Assembly: GCA_047602305.1 (NCBI GenBank)
Contig: JASGHO010000001.1
Location: 3,865,598 to 3,929,597 of the forward strand
Length of the DNA: 64,000 bases
Direction of reading: 5' to 3'
DNA from: Ancrocorticia sp047602305
GTDB lineage: Bacteria; Actinomycetota; Actinomycetes; Actinomycetales; Actinomycetaceae
Shown: positions 42,616-51,320 of the stretch, piece after piece
How positions within the stretch are numbered: the first letter of the stretch is position 1
Layout of the letters: each line of letters starts with the position of its first letter
Notes under the pieces: generated by a model
What the model was told of the DNA's origin: nothing
Database searches by the model: none
The model's input: only the letters and a program-made list of their open reading frames with translations
Made by a program: the position numbers and the translations under genes

Positions 42616-44028
42616 ATGGCTCAGGCCGATTACTCGCAGCTCGCTGCGGACATAGTTAGAGAAGTGGGCGGTTCAGGCAACGTTGCCAACTTCGTTCACT
42701 GTGCCACCACTCTCAGTCTTTCACTCAACGATGAGAGCAAGGCGAGTAAGGCTAAGGTCGAGGTGCTTGACGGTGTTATCGCCGTCGTCGTTGCAGGAAA
42801 CCAGTTCCACGTTGTCATTGGTGCCGATGTTCCTCTTGTGCATAGCGCCATGACGGAGCTTCCTGAGGTTGCTGGCAACGCGCCAGAAGCTGAGGGAGAA
42901 AAGAAGAAGGGTGCTTTCGACAAGTTCATTGACATGATCTCGTCGATCTTCATTCCGATCCTGTGGACCCTCGCTGGCGTGGGTCTGCTCAAGGCGTTCA
43001 TCGCGCTGGCGGTCAATCTCAAGGCTGTTGATCCGGATTCCACCACCTGGCAGATTTTGAACGCTGCCGGTGACGGCATGTTCTACTTCCTGCCGTTGTT
43101 CCTTGCGGTCACCGCCGCCAAGCGTTTCAACGCTGACCGCTTCACTGCCGTCGCCATCGGTGCGGCGTTGGTTTATCCGAACATCGTGGCATTGAATGCT
43201 GCGGGCGACCCGGTGACGTTCTTCGGGCTCCCGGTGACGATGGTCAGCTACACCTCGTCGGTGATCCCGATTCTCTTCGCGGTGTGGATCCAGGGATACC
43301 TGGAGCGAGTGCTTCACAAGGTACTGCCCGCTTCGATCGTCGGATTCACCACGCCACTCATCACCGTTGGCGTCATGGTCCCGCTCACCCTCATCGTGGT
43401 GGGCCCCATCACCAACGTTCTCTCCACGGGTATTTCCGACGGCGTCCTGTGGGCATTTGACTTCGCCCCCTGGCTCGCGGGCGCCATCATGGGTGGCATG
43501 TGGCAGGTGTTCGTGATGTTCGGCCTTCACTGGGGCTTCATCCCGGTGATGATGAACGATCTCGGTACGCTCGGCTACTCCCTCCTTGCAGGTCCGCTGG
43601 TAGCTCCGGTGGCCGCTCAGGGCGCCGCGGCCCTCGCCGTGCTCATCCGCACCAAGTCGAAGAAGCGCCGCGAGATTGCCGCTCCCAGTATGCTCGCCGG
43701 ACTTCTTGCCGGTATCGCCGAGCCGCTCATCTACGGTGTCAACCTCCCGATGAAGCTGCCCTTCTACTTCGGTCTGGCTGGCGGCGCCGTGGGTGGCGCA
43801 ATCGCTGCCTGGGGTGGCTCCGCATCGGACACCTTCGTCATGCCGTCCCTGCTGGGCCTGCCTGCTTACATGAACAACGGCAACTTCATGCTCCAGCTCA
43901 TTGGCGTTGCAGCAGCCATGGGAATTGCCTTCGTTCTCACGCTGCTGTTCGGTGTCAACAAGAGCAACGACCGACCAGATGAGGAAACCGACGAAGCGAA
44001 CGCGGACAAGGCCTCGGCAGCCGCGTGA
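42616..44028 (+). CDS. PTS beta-glucoside-type EIIBC permease
   Basis: A 470-residue membrane permease of the glucose/beta-glucoside PTS. The N-terminal EIIB domain carries the phosphorylated Cys29 in NFVHCATTLSLSL. The EIIC domain (from residue ~105) has about ten helices, including MGGMWQVFVMFGLHWGFIPV and the family loop GIAEPLIYGVNLPMKLPFYF (the GITEP-type motif). The EIIA domain present in many BglF proteins is absent, so phosphate must come from a separate EIIA protein. GAGGAGG precedes ATG 42616. The RAT/terminator leader points to BglG/LicT antitermination by aryl- or beta-glucosides. The following ROK kinases and GH3 glucosidase form one sugar-use locus. Confidence 0.92.
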   Translation: MAQADYSQLAADIVREVGGSGNVANFVHCATTLSLSLNDESKASKAKVEVLDGVIAVVVAGNQFHVVIGADVPLVHSAMTELPEVAGNAPEAEGEKKKGAFDKFIDMISSIFIPILWTLAGVGLLKAFIALAVNLKAVDPDSTTWQILNAAGDGMFYFLPLFLAVTAAKRFNADRFTAVAIGAALVYPNIVALNAAGDPVTFFGLPVTMVSYTSSVIPILFAVWIQGYLERVLHKVLPASIVGFTTPLITVGVMVPLTLIVVGPITNVLSTGISDGVLWAFDFAPWLAGAIMGGMWQVFVMFGLHWGFIPVMMNDLGTLGYSLLAGPLVAPVAAQGAAALAVLIRTKSKKRREIAAPSMLAGLLAGIAEPLIYGVNLPMKLPFYFGLAGGAVGGAIAAWGGSASDTFVMPSLLGLPAYMNNGNFMLQLIGVAAAMGIAFVLTLLFGVNKSNDRPDEETDEANADKASAAA

Positions 44029-44145
44029 TGTCCTGCTCGCTCCACTTGGTTCGCATACGCTGACGAAATACTCGTGCGAACGGCGCTTCCGGGCGGGGCG
44101 AGCCACCAAGAAACACAACAATTCACAACGAAGTGAGGAAAAAAC

Positions 44146-45048
44146 ATGGAAGATATCATCGGCATTGATGTTGGCGGCACCTCGATCAAGTGGGGGCGCG
44201 CTGACTCCAACGGAAAGATGATCGCCTTCGGCAAGGTTCCCACCGAGCGCGAGAATCCGCGTGGGGTGCTTCAGAAGATTGTGGAAATCGTTGCGGCCCA
44301 GGAGGGTGTTGCGAAGGTCGGCATCAGCTTTCCAGGAATGGTGGCGCCGGACGGCAGCCTGGTCACATCCGGTTCGATCTTTGGTTTGGAAGGAACGCCT
44401 CTGCGTGCCGAGATCCAGGAGATGACGGGCCTGCCCACGGCGGTTGTCAACGACGCGCATTCCGCTGGTCAGGCGGAGCGCTGGGTGGGCGCCGGTGCGG
44501 ATTGTGACAACTTCGTCTGCATGACCATCGGCACTGGCATCGGCGGCGCCGTGTTTGTCAACGGCAAGTTGTATCGCGGATTCCGTGGTGCGGCCGGCGA
44601 GCTGTCCCTTTCGGTTCTCGGTATTGGAACGACGAGCGAGGAAATCGGTCAGACTGTCGCGGCGTTGACGGGTGCGGGCATCCTGGGACTGGCCAGGATT
44701 TACGCCGCAGAAGCCGGACTCCCGGCGGACTACAGCGATACCTGGGAGATCCTGCGCTTGGCAGAAGAGGGCGACCCAATCGCGGTCAGTGCCACCGATC
44801 AGTTCTTCGGTGGTCTCACCTCGGTGATGATCAACGTGCTGACCTTCCTCGACCCCGAGAGGATCCTCCTGGGCGGCGGCGTTTCGGAGCGCCCCGGTTT
44901 CGTGGAAGAAACAAAGAAGCGTCTGGCCGAGAGGATCCAGAATCACCCCTACCTCGACCACAGCTACGTTCCCGAGCTTCGGGCCTGCGAACGTGGCAAC
45001 GAAGCGGGCGTACTGGGCGCGATCTACACCGCACACACCACTCTCTAG
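44146..45048 (+). CDS. ROK-family sugar kinase, copy 1 (beta-glucoside kinase-like)
   Basis: A 300-residue ROK kinase. The phosphate-binding loop is IGIDVGGTSIKWG at the N-terminus, the catalytic Asp lies in VVNDAHSAGQAE, and adenosine-binding GTGIGGAVFVNGKLYRGFRG is clear. The Zn-binding CxCGxxGCxE motif of most ROK glucokinases and repressors is missing (here GFRGAAGELSLSVLG), as in BglK-type beta-glucoside kinases and polyphosphate glucokinases. AAGTGAGGAAAA lies before ATG 44146. It follows the PTS permease by 117 bp. A close paralogue lies at 48315, beyond the GH3 gene; the two share long identical blocks such as GIDVGGTSIKWGR, VVNDAH and YRGFRGAAGELS. It likely phosphorylates glucose or a disaccharide taken up or released by the neighbours. 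Confidence 0.9.
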   Translation: MEDIIGIDVGGTSIKWGRADSNGKMIAFGKVPTERENPRGVLQKIVEIVAAQEGVAKVGISFPGMVAPDGSLVTSGSIFGLEGTPLRAEIQEMTGLPTAVVNDAHSAGQAERWVGAGADCDNFVCMTIGTGIGGAVFVNGKLYRGFRGAAGELSLSVLGIGTTSEEIGQTVAALTGAGILGLARIYAAEAGLPADYSDTWEILRLAEEGDPIAVSATDQFFGGLTSVMINVLTFLDPERILLGGGVSERPGFVEETKKRLAERIQNHPYLDHSYVPELRACERGNEAGVLGAIYTAHTTL

Positions 45049-45149
45049 CGAGAGGGCGCGGCGTCGAACCGGGAGCGATTGTTGCAGCTGTATCTATCGG
45101 CCAGACTCCATCCCGAGCTTCTGACGTGAGGTTTCGTTCGAGATAGTGT

Positions 45150-45182
45150 AATGTCTCGTTCTACGAGAATGGTCGAGACATT
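45150..45182. promoter_or_regulatory. Inverted repeat upstream of GH3 gene
   Basis: AATGTCTCG and CGAGACATT are perfectly complementary 9-base arms around 15 bases, within the region separating ROK copy 1 from the GH3 gene. It may be an operator for an unlinked regulator or the first of two RNA hairpins. Confidence 0.4.
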
Positions 45183-45193
45183 GTCGTAATACG

Positions 45194-45225
45194 TTGGGGC
45201 CATCGGAGTAATCCGGTGGCCCCAA
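45194..45225 (+). terminator. Strong stem-loop before GH3 gene
   Basis: A 14-bp stem with one G-U pair (TTGGGGCCATCGGA / TCCGGTGGCCCCAA) and a GTAA tetraloop, with no T-tract. It lies 75 nt upstream of the GH3 start and could terminate the PTS-ROK transcript or be part of a leader. Confidence 0.55.
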
Positions 45226-45300
45226 CTCATATCGAGACAGCATTCAGCCGCGGCCCTTCGCCCCGGGACATGCCGGTGATCGAAGGAGACGCGCTGATCA

Positions 45301-48216
45301 ATGTTTTCCTACGCCTCTGATATCGCGCCGCACGGCATGTTCGCGGCTGTTTGTGCCGCCACCATCGTCCTGACGATTCTCCTGTGGTTTCTGGCGTATC
45401 GGCGCCTCAGACCCGCCGCAAGCGTCAGCCCGGGCAGGAAAGCGGCAGCACTTCTTTTCGCCGTCGCCTTGCTTCTCCCGGCGGCGTTCAGCGGCTGGAT
45501 GATCCGTGGGTACGATGCTTTCGGCGACGCCGTCGCCGCCTTCGAGGGCCCGACCCTCGCGCAGCAGGCGGCCGTCGAGGACTCGCTCGCCGTCAACCAG
45601 AAAGTGATGGAGGAGGGCGCCGTCCTTCTGGAAAACCGCGAGCGCACGTTGCCTCTTGACCCCTCCGACCACCCGACGATCAACGTTTTCGGTATGGGTT
45701 CGGTCAAGACCCAGTTCACGACGTCGTTGCGCGGCGCCGACCCGCGGGAGAATCCGCGTATCGTACCCCTCGCCGACGCCCTGGAGCATGTGGGCTTCGA
45801 GGTCAATCGCGAGCTCACCTCCTTCTACGAGTCCCAGCTGCCCCCGGTGGGTGAGTCGGTGCTCTATCCCATGCCCGGGGACAAGGGAAACATTATTGAG
45901 ATTGCGCCTTCTTCCTACGCCGGCCTCATCGAATCCGCCGCAGACTTTTCGGACGTGGCGATCGTTGTGGTTACGCGCGAGGGCGGCGAGGGTGGTGACC
46001 TTCGCCTGAACATGGAGGGCCAGCCCGGCGGTGACGCCGGGAAGCACTACCTTGAGTTGCAGGATGTGGAACGCGAACTGCTGGCGCGCGTCACCGAGCG
46101 CTTTGACCACGTCGTCGTCCTTATTAACGCCGCGAACGCGATGGAGTTGGGATTCCTGGACGACCCGGCGATCGACGCCGCGCTGTGGATCGGCGAGCCG
46201 GGCGACAACGGCCTTGCGGGCGTCGCGGAGCTGCTGGTGGGCAACGTTTCGCCTTCGGGCCGCTTGGCCGACACCTGGGCTTACGACCTCACCTCCGCAC
46301 CCTACTTCAAGAATTTCGGGGATTTCCGTTATATCGACGACGGCGACGACGCCCTCCTCGACCCCATCGAGCCGCTCTCGTTCGCCTCCTACGTGGACTA
46401 CGAGGAGGGTATCTACGTGGGGTATCGCTATTACGAGACTCGGTGGGCCGATGACGCCGGAAACGTTGACGAGGCGGCGTATGCCTCCGCGGTGCAGTAT
46501 CCCTTTGGCTACGGGCTCTCCTACACCTCCTTTGCGCAGGAGATTTCCGGCTACACGGTGGGGGATGGAAGTGCGGGCGTGGCTCCCACGGACCGGGTGA
46601 CAATGCGCGTGCGAGTGACGAACACCGGTGAGGTTGCGGGGCGCGAGGTGGTCCAGGTCTATTCGCAGCCACCTTACTACCGGGATGGGATTGAGAAGTC
46701 TCGCGTGGAGCTGATCGGCTTTGGTTCGACCGGGATATTGAAGCCCGGAGAAAGCGAGGAGGTAGCGATCGACTTCTCGCTGGAGGACTTGGCGAGCTAC
46801 GACTACCGGACCGAGCGGGCCTGGGTGCTGGAGGCGGGCACCTACGGAATTGCGTTGCAGTCCAACGCCCATAGCGAGATCGATGAGCGCTCGCTGGAGA
46901 TCCCAGCCACCTGGGTGTTTCGGGAGGATACTGATCCGGCTGGCGGCACCACTGGCGACGGCGGCGCGGACTCGCTAGCCGAGGAGACCCACCTCGTGGG
47001 TCCGCGTTCCACCGATCAATCAGCCGCCACCAATCGTTTCGATGCGGTGAGCAATGGGAACGGCATGATTCAGCTGTCGCGCGCGGATTGGGAGGGGACG
47101 GAACCCACGCAACGCCGCCCGCGTAAGGAGGCGACCGACGAACTCGTAGCTTCTCTGGCTGACATGACGCCGCACTTCCCAACTACCGAGGCACACTTCG
47201 CCGTCGTCCCAGGTGACCTCACCCTCGCGGATATGACGGGACTACCCGCAGACGATCGTCAGTGGGATGCCTACCTGGCGCAATTCACCGCGGATGAGCT
47301 ACAGACATTGGTGGGCCGGGGCGGCTGGGTGACGGACCCGATCCCGGAGCAGGGCGTGCCGCGCTCGCACAGTGTGGACGGGCCGGTGGGAGTCGTCGAT
47401 TACACCACGGGAACCGCAGGGGTGGGGTTTGCGAGCAGCGTCGTCCTCGCGTCCACGTTTGATCCAGACCTCGCGCGCGACTTTGGCCGCGCGCTCGCGG
47501 CCGAAGCTGTCACGCTGGGTTACCAGGGCCTCTACTCGCCAGGAATCAACATCCACCGTTCGCCTTTCGGAGGGAGAAATTTTGAGTACTACTCGGAGGA
47601 CCCGCGGCTCAGCGGACTGATGGCCGCCGCGACCGTCACCGGTTATCGCGACGGCGGCGCTTACGCCCACATCAAACACTTTGCGGTGAACGAGCAGGAG
47701 ACAAACCGGCAAGGGGTCGCCACCTGGCTCAACGAGCAAGCGCTGCGCGAGATCTACCTTCGCCCCTTCGAACTGGCCATCAAGAATGGACAGGCCCAGG
47801 CCCTTATGGGGTCGTACAACCGCATCGGTCTGACCTGGACCGGCGGTGTGCGGGAACTGAATGTGGGCGTGCTTCGCGATGAATGGGGATTCGACGGGCA
47901 CCTGGTGACGGATTTCTTCTTTGATACCACGATGAATGTGGACCAGGCGATCGCCGGAGGAGTTGACCTCATCGAATCGACGACGGGTGACTACCCGACC
48001 GAGAAAACCTTGGGCAATGGCGACGGCCTCATCGCACTTCGCCAGTCGGCCCGCCACATCCTCTACACCTTCGCCAACTCGGGTGTGGTTGATGCGCACG
48101 AGCCTCGCGTGACGCGCGCCGAATGGATTGCGCTGGGAGTTATCGGCGGCACGTATATCGTGGTTGCGGGTGTTCTGTTGGCAGTGACTCGGAGGGTGAA
48201 TGAAAGAGCCCAGTGA
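45301..48216 (+). CDS. Membrane-anchored, domain-swapped GH3 beta-glucosidase
   Basis: A 971-residue glycoside hydrolase family 3 protein with an unusual layout. Two N-terminal transmembrane helices (about residues 12-34 and 46-68) precede the GH3 C-terminal sandwich (VNQKVMEEGAVLLENRERTL near 100, DVAIVVVTREGGEGGDL, DNGLAGVAELLVGNVSPSGR), then a fibronectin-like domain (about 420-520, VRVTNTGEVAGREVVQVYSQ), a linker, and only then the GH3 N-terminal TIM barrel (about 640-920). The barrel shows SPGINIHRSPFGGRNFEYYS, KHFAVNEQETNRQG and the probable nucleophile Asp871 in GHLVTDFFF. A C-terminal helix (ALGVIGGTYIVVAGVLLAVT) follows. Standard GH3 enzymes have the barrel first. The catalytic domains are predicted outside the cell. 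Neighbouring ROK kinases and PTS suggest action on beta-glucosides. Confidence 0.9.
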   Translation: MFSYASDIAPHGMFAAVCAATIVLTILLWFLAYRRLRPAASVSPGRKAAALLFAVALLLPAAFSGWMIRGYDAFGDAVAAFEGPTLAQQAAVEDSLAVNQKVMEEGAVLLENRERTLPLDPSDHPTINVFGMGSVKTQFTTSLRGADPRENPRIVPLADALEHVGFEVNRELTSFYESQLPPVGESVLYPMPGDKGNIIEIAPSSYAGLIESAADFSDVAIVVVTREGGEGGDLRLNMEGQPGGDAGKHYLELQDVERELLARVTERFDHVVVLINAANAMELGFLDDPAIDAALWIGEPGDNGLAGVAELLVGNVSPSGRLADTWAYDLTSAPYFKNFGDFRYIDDGDDALLDPIEPLSFASYVDYEEGIYVGYRYYETRWADDAGNVDEAAYASAVQYPFGYGLSYTSFAQEISGYTVGDGSAGVAPTDRVTMRVRVTNTGEVAGREVVQVYSQPPYYRDGIEKSRVELIGFGSTGILKPGESEEVAIDFSLEDLASYDYRTERAWVLEAGTYGIALQSNAHSEIDERSLEIPATWVFREDTDPAGGTTGDGGADSLAEETHLVGPRSTDQSAATNRFDAVSNGNGMIQLSRADWEGTEPTQRRPRKEATDELVASLADMTPHFPTTEAHFAVVPGDLTLADMTGLPADDRQWDAYLAQFTADELQTLVGRGGWVTDPIPEQGVPRSHSVDGPVGVVDYTTGTAGVGFASSVVLASTFDPDLARDFGRALAAEAVTLGYQGLYSPGINIHRSPFGGRNFEYYSEDPRLSGLMAAATVTGYRDGGAYAHIKHFAVNEQETNRQGVATWLNEQALREIYLRPFELAIKNGQAQALMGSYNRIGLTWTGGVRELNVGVLRDEWGFDGHLVTDFFFDTTMNVDQAIAGGVDLIESTTGDYPTEKTLGNGDGLIALRQSARHILYTFANSGVVDAHEPRVTRAEWIALGVIGGTYIVVAGVLLAVTRRVNERAQ

Positions 48217-48314
48217 AGCAGGCACGTGAGATGGGTGGCGTTAGCGCCCTCTCGGCCGCGCTTTCCGGCTAGCATCATCTTGGCAGTATTCACAGCGCAG
48301 TGGAGGAGCGGAGC

Positions 48315-49226
48315 ATGGAGAGCATCATTGGAATTGATGTGGGTGGAACGTCGATCAAATGGGGACGCGTCGATTCTGAAGGAAATAAAACCGTTTCGGG
48401 CAAGGTGCCAACGGAGCGGGAGAAACCGCGTGAGGTGTTGACGAAGATTGTTGACATCGTATCCGCTCAGGAGGGTGTCACGAAGATCGGCCTGAGCTTC
48501 CCCGGCATCGTTGGACCCGATGGAAGTTTGTTGACCTCTGGGGCAATCATTGGTTTGGAAGGAACTCCGCTACGCAAGGAGATTGAGCAACTGACGGGCT
48601 TGCCAACGGTGGTTGTTAATGACGCCCACGCGGCGGGCCAGGCGGAGCGGTGGCTGGGCGATGGCGCCGATTGCGACACCTTCGTCTGCATGACCCTCGG
48701 TACCGGGATTGGCGGTGCCGTTTTCATCAATGGCCAGCTGTATCGCGGTTTCCGTGGTGCCGCAGGTGAGCTGTCCATGTCGCTGCTAGGCACTGGCTCG
48801 ACTCGGGAGGAACTGGAAGGAGCTATAGCCGCGAGAAAAGGAGGGGCAGTGGCGGGGCTTGCTCGCCTCTACTCGGCGGAACTGGGAATCGTGGAACCAA
48901 CAGAATGGTTCACCGATACCTGGGAGATCCTCCGCTTGGCCGAGGCAGGAGACGAGAAGGCAACCCGCGCCACGGACGCCTTCTATCAGGGACTCACCGC
49001 CGTCATGATCAACGTCATGACGATGTATGACCCGGAGCGGATTCTCCTGGGCGGCGGACTCTCGGATCGTCCAGGTTTCCTGGACGAAACCCGCAAGAGG
49101 CTAACGGCGACGATTCGTGTTCACCCTGCCGTGGACCCCACCTACGTACCCGAACTGCGACTGTGCCGCAATGGCAACGATGCCGGCATCCTTGGCGCCA
49201 TTTACGCTGCTCATACCATGAAATAG
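48315..49226 (+). CDS. ROK-family sugar kinase, copy 2
   Basis: A 303-residue paralogue of the ROK kinase at 44146, with IGIDVGGTSIKWGRVDSEG, VVNDAHAAGQAERWLGDGAD, GTGIGGAVFINGQLYRGFRG and LLGGGLSDRPGFLDETRKRL. It also lacks the ROK zinc motif. Differences are concentrated in the middle (GSTREELEGAIAARKGGAVA instead of GTTSEEIGQTVAALTGAGIL), the region that shapes the sugar site in ROK enzymes, so substrate preference may differ. ATG 48315 follows GGAGCGGAG; the GTG at 48300 is less likely. It is 98 bp after the GH3 gene and closes the locus before a bidirectional terminator. Confidence 0.9.
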   Translation: MESIIGIDVGGTSIKWGRVDSEGNKTVSGKVPTEREKPREVLTKIVDIVSAQEGVTKIGLSFPGIVGPDGSLLTSGAIIGLEGTPLRKEIEQLTGLPTVVVNDAHAAGQAERWLGDGADCDTFVCMTLGTGIGGAVFINGQLYRGFRGAAGELSMSLLGTGSTREELEGAIAARKGGAVAGLARLYSAELGIVEPTEWFTDTWEILRLAEAGDEKATRATDAFYQGLTAVMINVMTMYDPERILLGGGLSDRPGFLDETRKRLTATIRVHPAVDPTYVPELRLCRNGNDAGILGAIYAAHTMK

Positions 49227-49305
49227 CGATTCTTCCCGGCGTGTAGTCGAACGAAGATCCCGGTAGGAAAATCGAAAGAAAATCCCGGCGTATGGCCGAA
49301 AGACA

Positions 49306-49345
49306 GTGGGGCTCAAAAGCAGGTGAACCTGCCCTTGAGCCCCAC
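49306..49345. terminator. Bidirectional terminator between ROK copy 2 and FMN reductase
   Basis: GTGGGGCTCAA (49306-49316) pairs with TTGAGCCCCAC (49335-49345), with an inner CAGGT/ACCTG pairing. It lies between two convergent genes. Confidence 0.75.
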
Positions 49346-49390
49346 GTATCTCTTTAGTGCATCCGTACAGCGGCTTAGCCGCGCAATCTC

Positions 49391-49951
49391 TCAGCCGCGC
49401 AGCGGCTTGAGGGCACCCGCCCAGCGCTCCAACTGATCGAACATCGTGGCAGCCGCGGGGATCTGGTGCTCACCCGGCTTGAACACGCTGAAGTTCTCGA
49501 ACTCGGTGATGAGGGAGAAGCTGACCTGGGCGCGCACGTGGGCGAGCTGTAGCTCGGAAGCGATACCACGCAGGTGCTCGATGGCGCGAGCACCGCCGAG
49601 ACCGCCGTAACCGACGAACGCCGCAGCCTTGTCATTCCACTCACTGTAGATGTAGTCAAGCGCGTTCTTGAGTGCGCCGGAGGTGGAGTGGTTGTACTCA
49701 GGGGTGACGAACACGAAGCCGTCATACTGAGCGATCGTCTCGGCCCACTTCTTGGTGTGCTCGTTCTGGTACATGTGCATCGACGGCGGGACGGCCTCGT
49801 CGAGCAGCGGCAGCGGATGGTCGGCCAGATCAACCAACTCGTAGGTGGCTTCGCGGCCCGATGCCTGCTCCAGGATCCAGTCGGCTACGGCCTTGCCGTT
49901 GCGACCGGGGCGGGTGCTTCCCACGATGATGGCGATACGGAGGTTACTCAT
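49391..49951 (-). CDS. NADPH-dependent FMN reductase / quinone reductase
   Basis: A 186-residue flavodoxin-fold oxidoreductase (PF03358). IAIIVGSTRPGRNGKAVADW is the FMN phosphate-binding loop, VFVTPEYNHSTSGALKNALD the second flavin-contact loop and FVGYGGLGGARAIEHLRGIA the third; LVDLADHPLPLLDE is also typical. It reduces FMN, quinones or azo compounds with NAD(P)H in the cytoplasm. ATG 49951 is used. It is a single gene, convergent with the ROK kinase. Confidence 0.93.
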   Translation of the reverse strand: MSNLRIAIIVGSTRPGRNGKAVADWILEQASGREATYELVDLADHPLPLLDEAVPPSMHMYQNEHTKKWAETIAQYDGFVFVTPEYNHSTSGALKNALDYIYSEWNDKAAAFVGYGGLGGARAIEHLRGIASELQLAHVRAQVSFSLITEFENFSVFKPGEHQIPAAATMFDQLERWAGALKPLRG

Positions 49952-50092
49952 GTGTGTTTCCTTGTCTTGTATAGACGACGGTGCGGAAATAATTTATATT
50001 TCAACTATATTCAGAAGTGGTTAATGTGTCAACTACTTGTTGTGGGGGTTGTGAAGGAGGGGAGAAGAAGGAGAGGAGAAGTGGTATCGGAG

Positions 50093-51319
50093 TTAGCGTG
50101 CGTCGCCGTCGGCGGTGGGTAGTGGCGCCATGACGTTGATTTCTGTGGCGCCGAGAATCCGCCCGTTGGCCTGGATCTCAATGCGGTGCGGGCCGGGATG
50201 AATTGTCCGGATCGAAACGTGCTCAAACTTGTGCCGACGTGAGAAATCGACGGCCCGGCCAGCGGGGAGATCCCGGGTGGTCAGCTTGAAGACCTTGCCC
50301 GCCTTGGGGCCGCGAACCCCCTGGTAGTGGACGAGATAGTCAATGACTGTTTTCGCCTCGCCGGCGGCGCGAAGCGTGAAAGAGATGGTGCTCGCTTCGC
50401 CGATGGAGATTGTTGAGGGAGAGCAGGAGAGGTTGATCAGCTCGATCATGGCGTCGCTATCGAAGCCGAGAACCGCGAGCGCCGCCGGATGGCCCTGTTT
50501 GATGAGTGTTCGCAGCCCGTGACGCACCACAGAGTCACCTTGCGTACTGGTGTGAGACCACCGCGTAGCGGTGGCGATGGCAAGTTCGGGATGGTCCTTG
50601 CTGATGTCATTGAGATGGTTGGCTACGGAACGGCGCACGTAGATGGACTCGTCATTGACAAGAGCGTCGAGAAGTTCGAGGGTGGGGCTCGGATCGGTGA
50701 TGAAGCGGGTGAGCCGCCCGCCCCAGGGCAATCGTGGCCGAGTGCCCTCCGAGACGAGGCGTCGCACGTGCTCGTCCGGATGGGTAGTCCAGGCCTGAAG
50801 CTGGTCCATCGTGAACTCGAAGTGGGCATCAACGAACGGGCGAATCGCGAATTCAGCGGTGTAGCGGGGAGTGAGTGCTGCGAGGAGTGGAAGGGCGATG
50901 TCTGGGCGATCGAGCATGGTCGAGGAAATGTAGGCATTGACGGGCATGGATGCCCAGCCGTGCAGTCCGCCATTGTCAAGAGCGGCGCGGATGATGCGGT
51001 CGGCTTGTACGGGCGGTGGCATCGTTGCCGCGAGGGCGCTGGCAATCTGATTGACCCGGGCCATCAACTCGAGGTTGTCCAGGCCTGCATTGGCGAGGTG
51101 CTCGAAAGTGGGGCGTTCGAAAGTGGGGCGTTCGGAAGCGGGCCGGTCGCCTGGCATCGGGGAATCTGTGGGGTCGGTTGGGTCCAGGACTTCGTCGGTG
51201 TCAGCGATTCTGTTGGCGTCTGTAAGTCCGCTGGTGTCGGTGAGCTTGCTGGCGCCGGCGAGTTCGCGTCCGAGACGCGCGATAAGCTCCGGTGACAGCG
51301 CATCTTTGAAATCGGCCAT
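50093..51319 (-). CDS. DNA alkylation repair protein (AlkD-like HEAT repeat)
   Basis: A 408-residue protein of the AlkC/AlkD superfamily. Helical HEAT-like repeats occupy about residues 80-310: ARVNQIASALAATMPPPVQA, ISSTMLDRPDIALPLLAALT, FIRPFVDAHFEFTM-like, LDALVNDESIYVRRSVANHL and DHPELAIATATRW. The C-terminal ~110 residues (SPSTISIGEASTISFTLRAA, LVHYQGVRGPKAGKVFKL) form the Ig-like domain found in the AlkC group. Such proteins excise alkylated bases such as 3-methyladenine. The N-terminal region contains simple duplications (ERPTFERPTFE and a Thr-Asp-rich LTDTSGLTDANRIADTD stretch). ATG 51319 lies 1 nt after the GNAT stop; the longer open frame upstream is an overlap artefact. Confidence 0.88.
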   Translation of the reverse strand: MADFKDALSPELIARLGRELAGASKLTDTSGLTDANRIADTDEVLDPTDPTDSPMPGDRPASERPTFERPTFEHLANAGLDNLELMARVNQIASALAATMPPPVQADRIIRAALDNGGLHGWASMPVNAYISSTMLDRPDIALPLLAALTPRYTAEFAIRPFVDAHFEFTMDQLQAWTTHPDEHVRRLVSEGTRPRLPWGGRLTRFITDPSPTLELLDALVNDESIYVRRSVANHLNDISKDHPELAIATATRWSHTSTQGDSVVRHGLRTLIKQGHPAALAVLGFDSDAMIELINLSCSPSTISIGEASTISFTLRAAGEAKTVIDYLVHYQGVRGPKAGKVFKLTTRDLPAGRAVDFSRRHKFEHVSIRTIHPGPHRIEIQANGRILGATEINVMAPLPTADGDAR

Positions 51320-51320
51320 C

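Noticed and set aside
42721..45036. A 771-codon open frame on the minus strand across the PTS and first ROK kinase genes
   Set aside because: It is antisense to two well-recognised genes, has low-complexity Glu/His/Arg-rich composition and matches no family; it results from codon bias in high-GC DNA.
45298..46872. A 524-codon minus-strand frame opposite the GH3 gene
   Set aside because: Antisense to recognised GH3 domains; no domain of its own.
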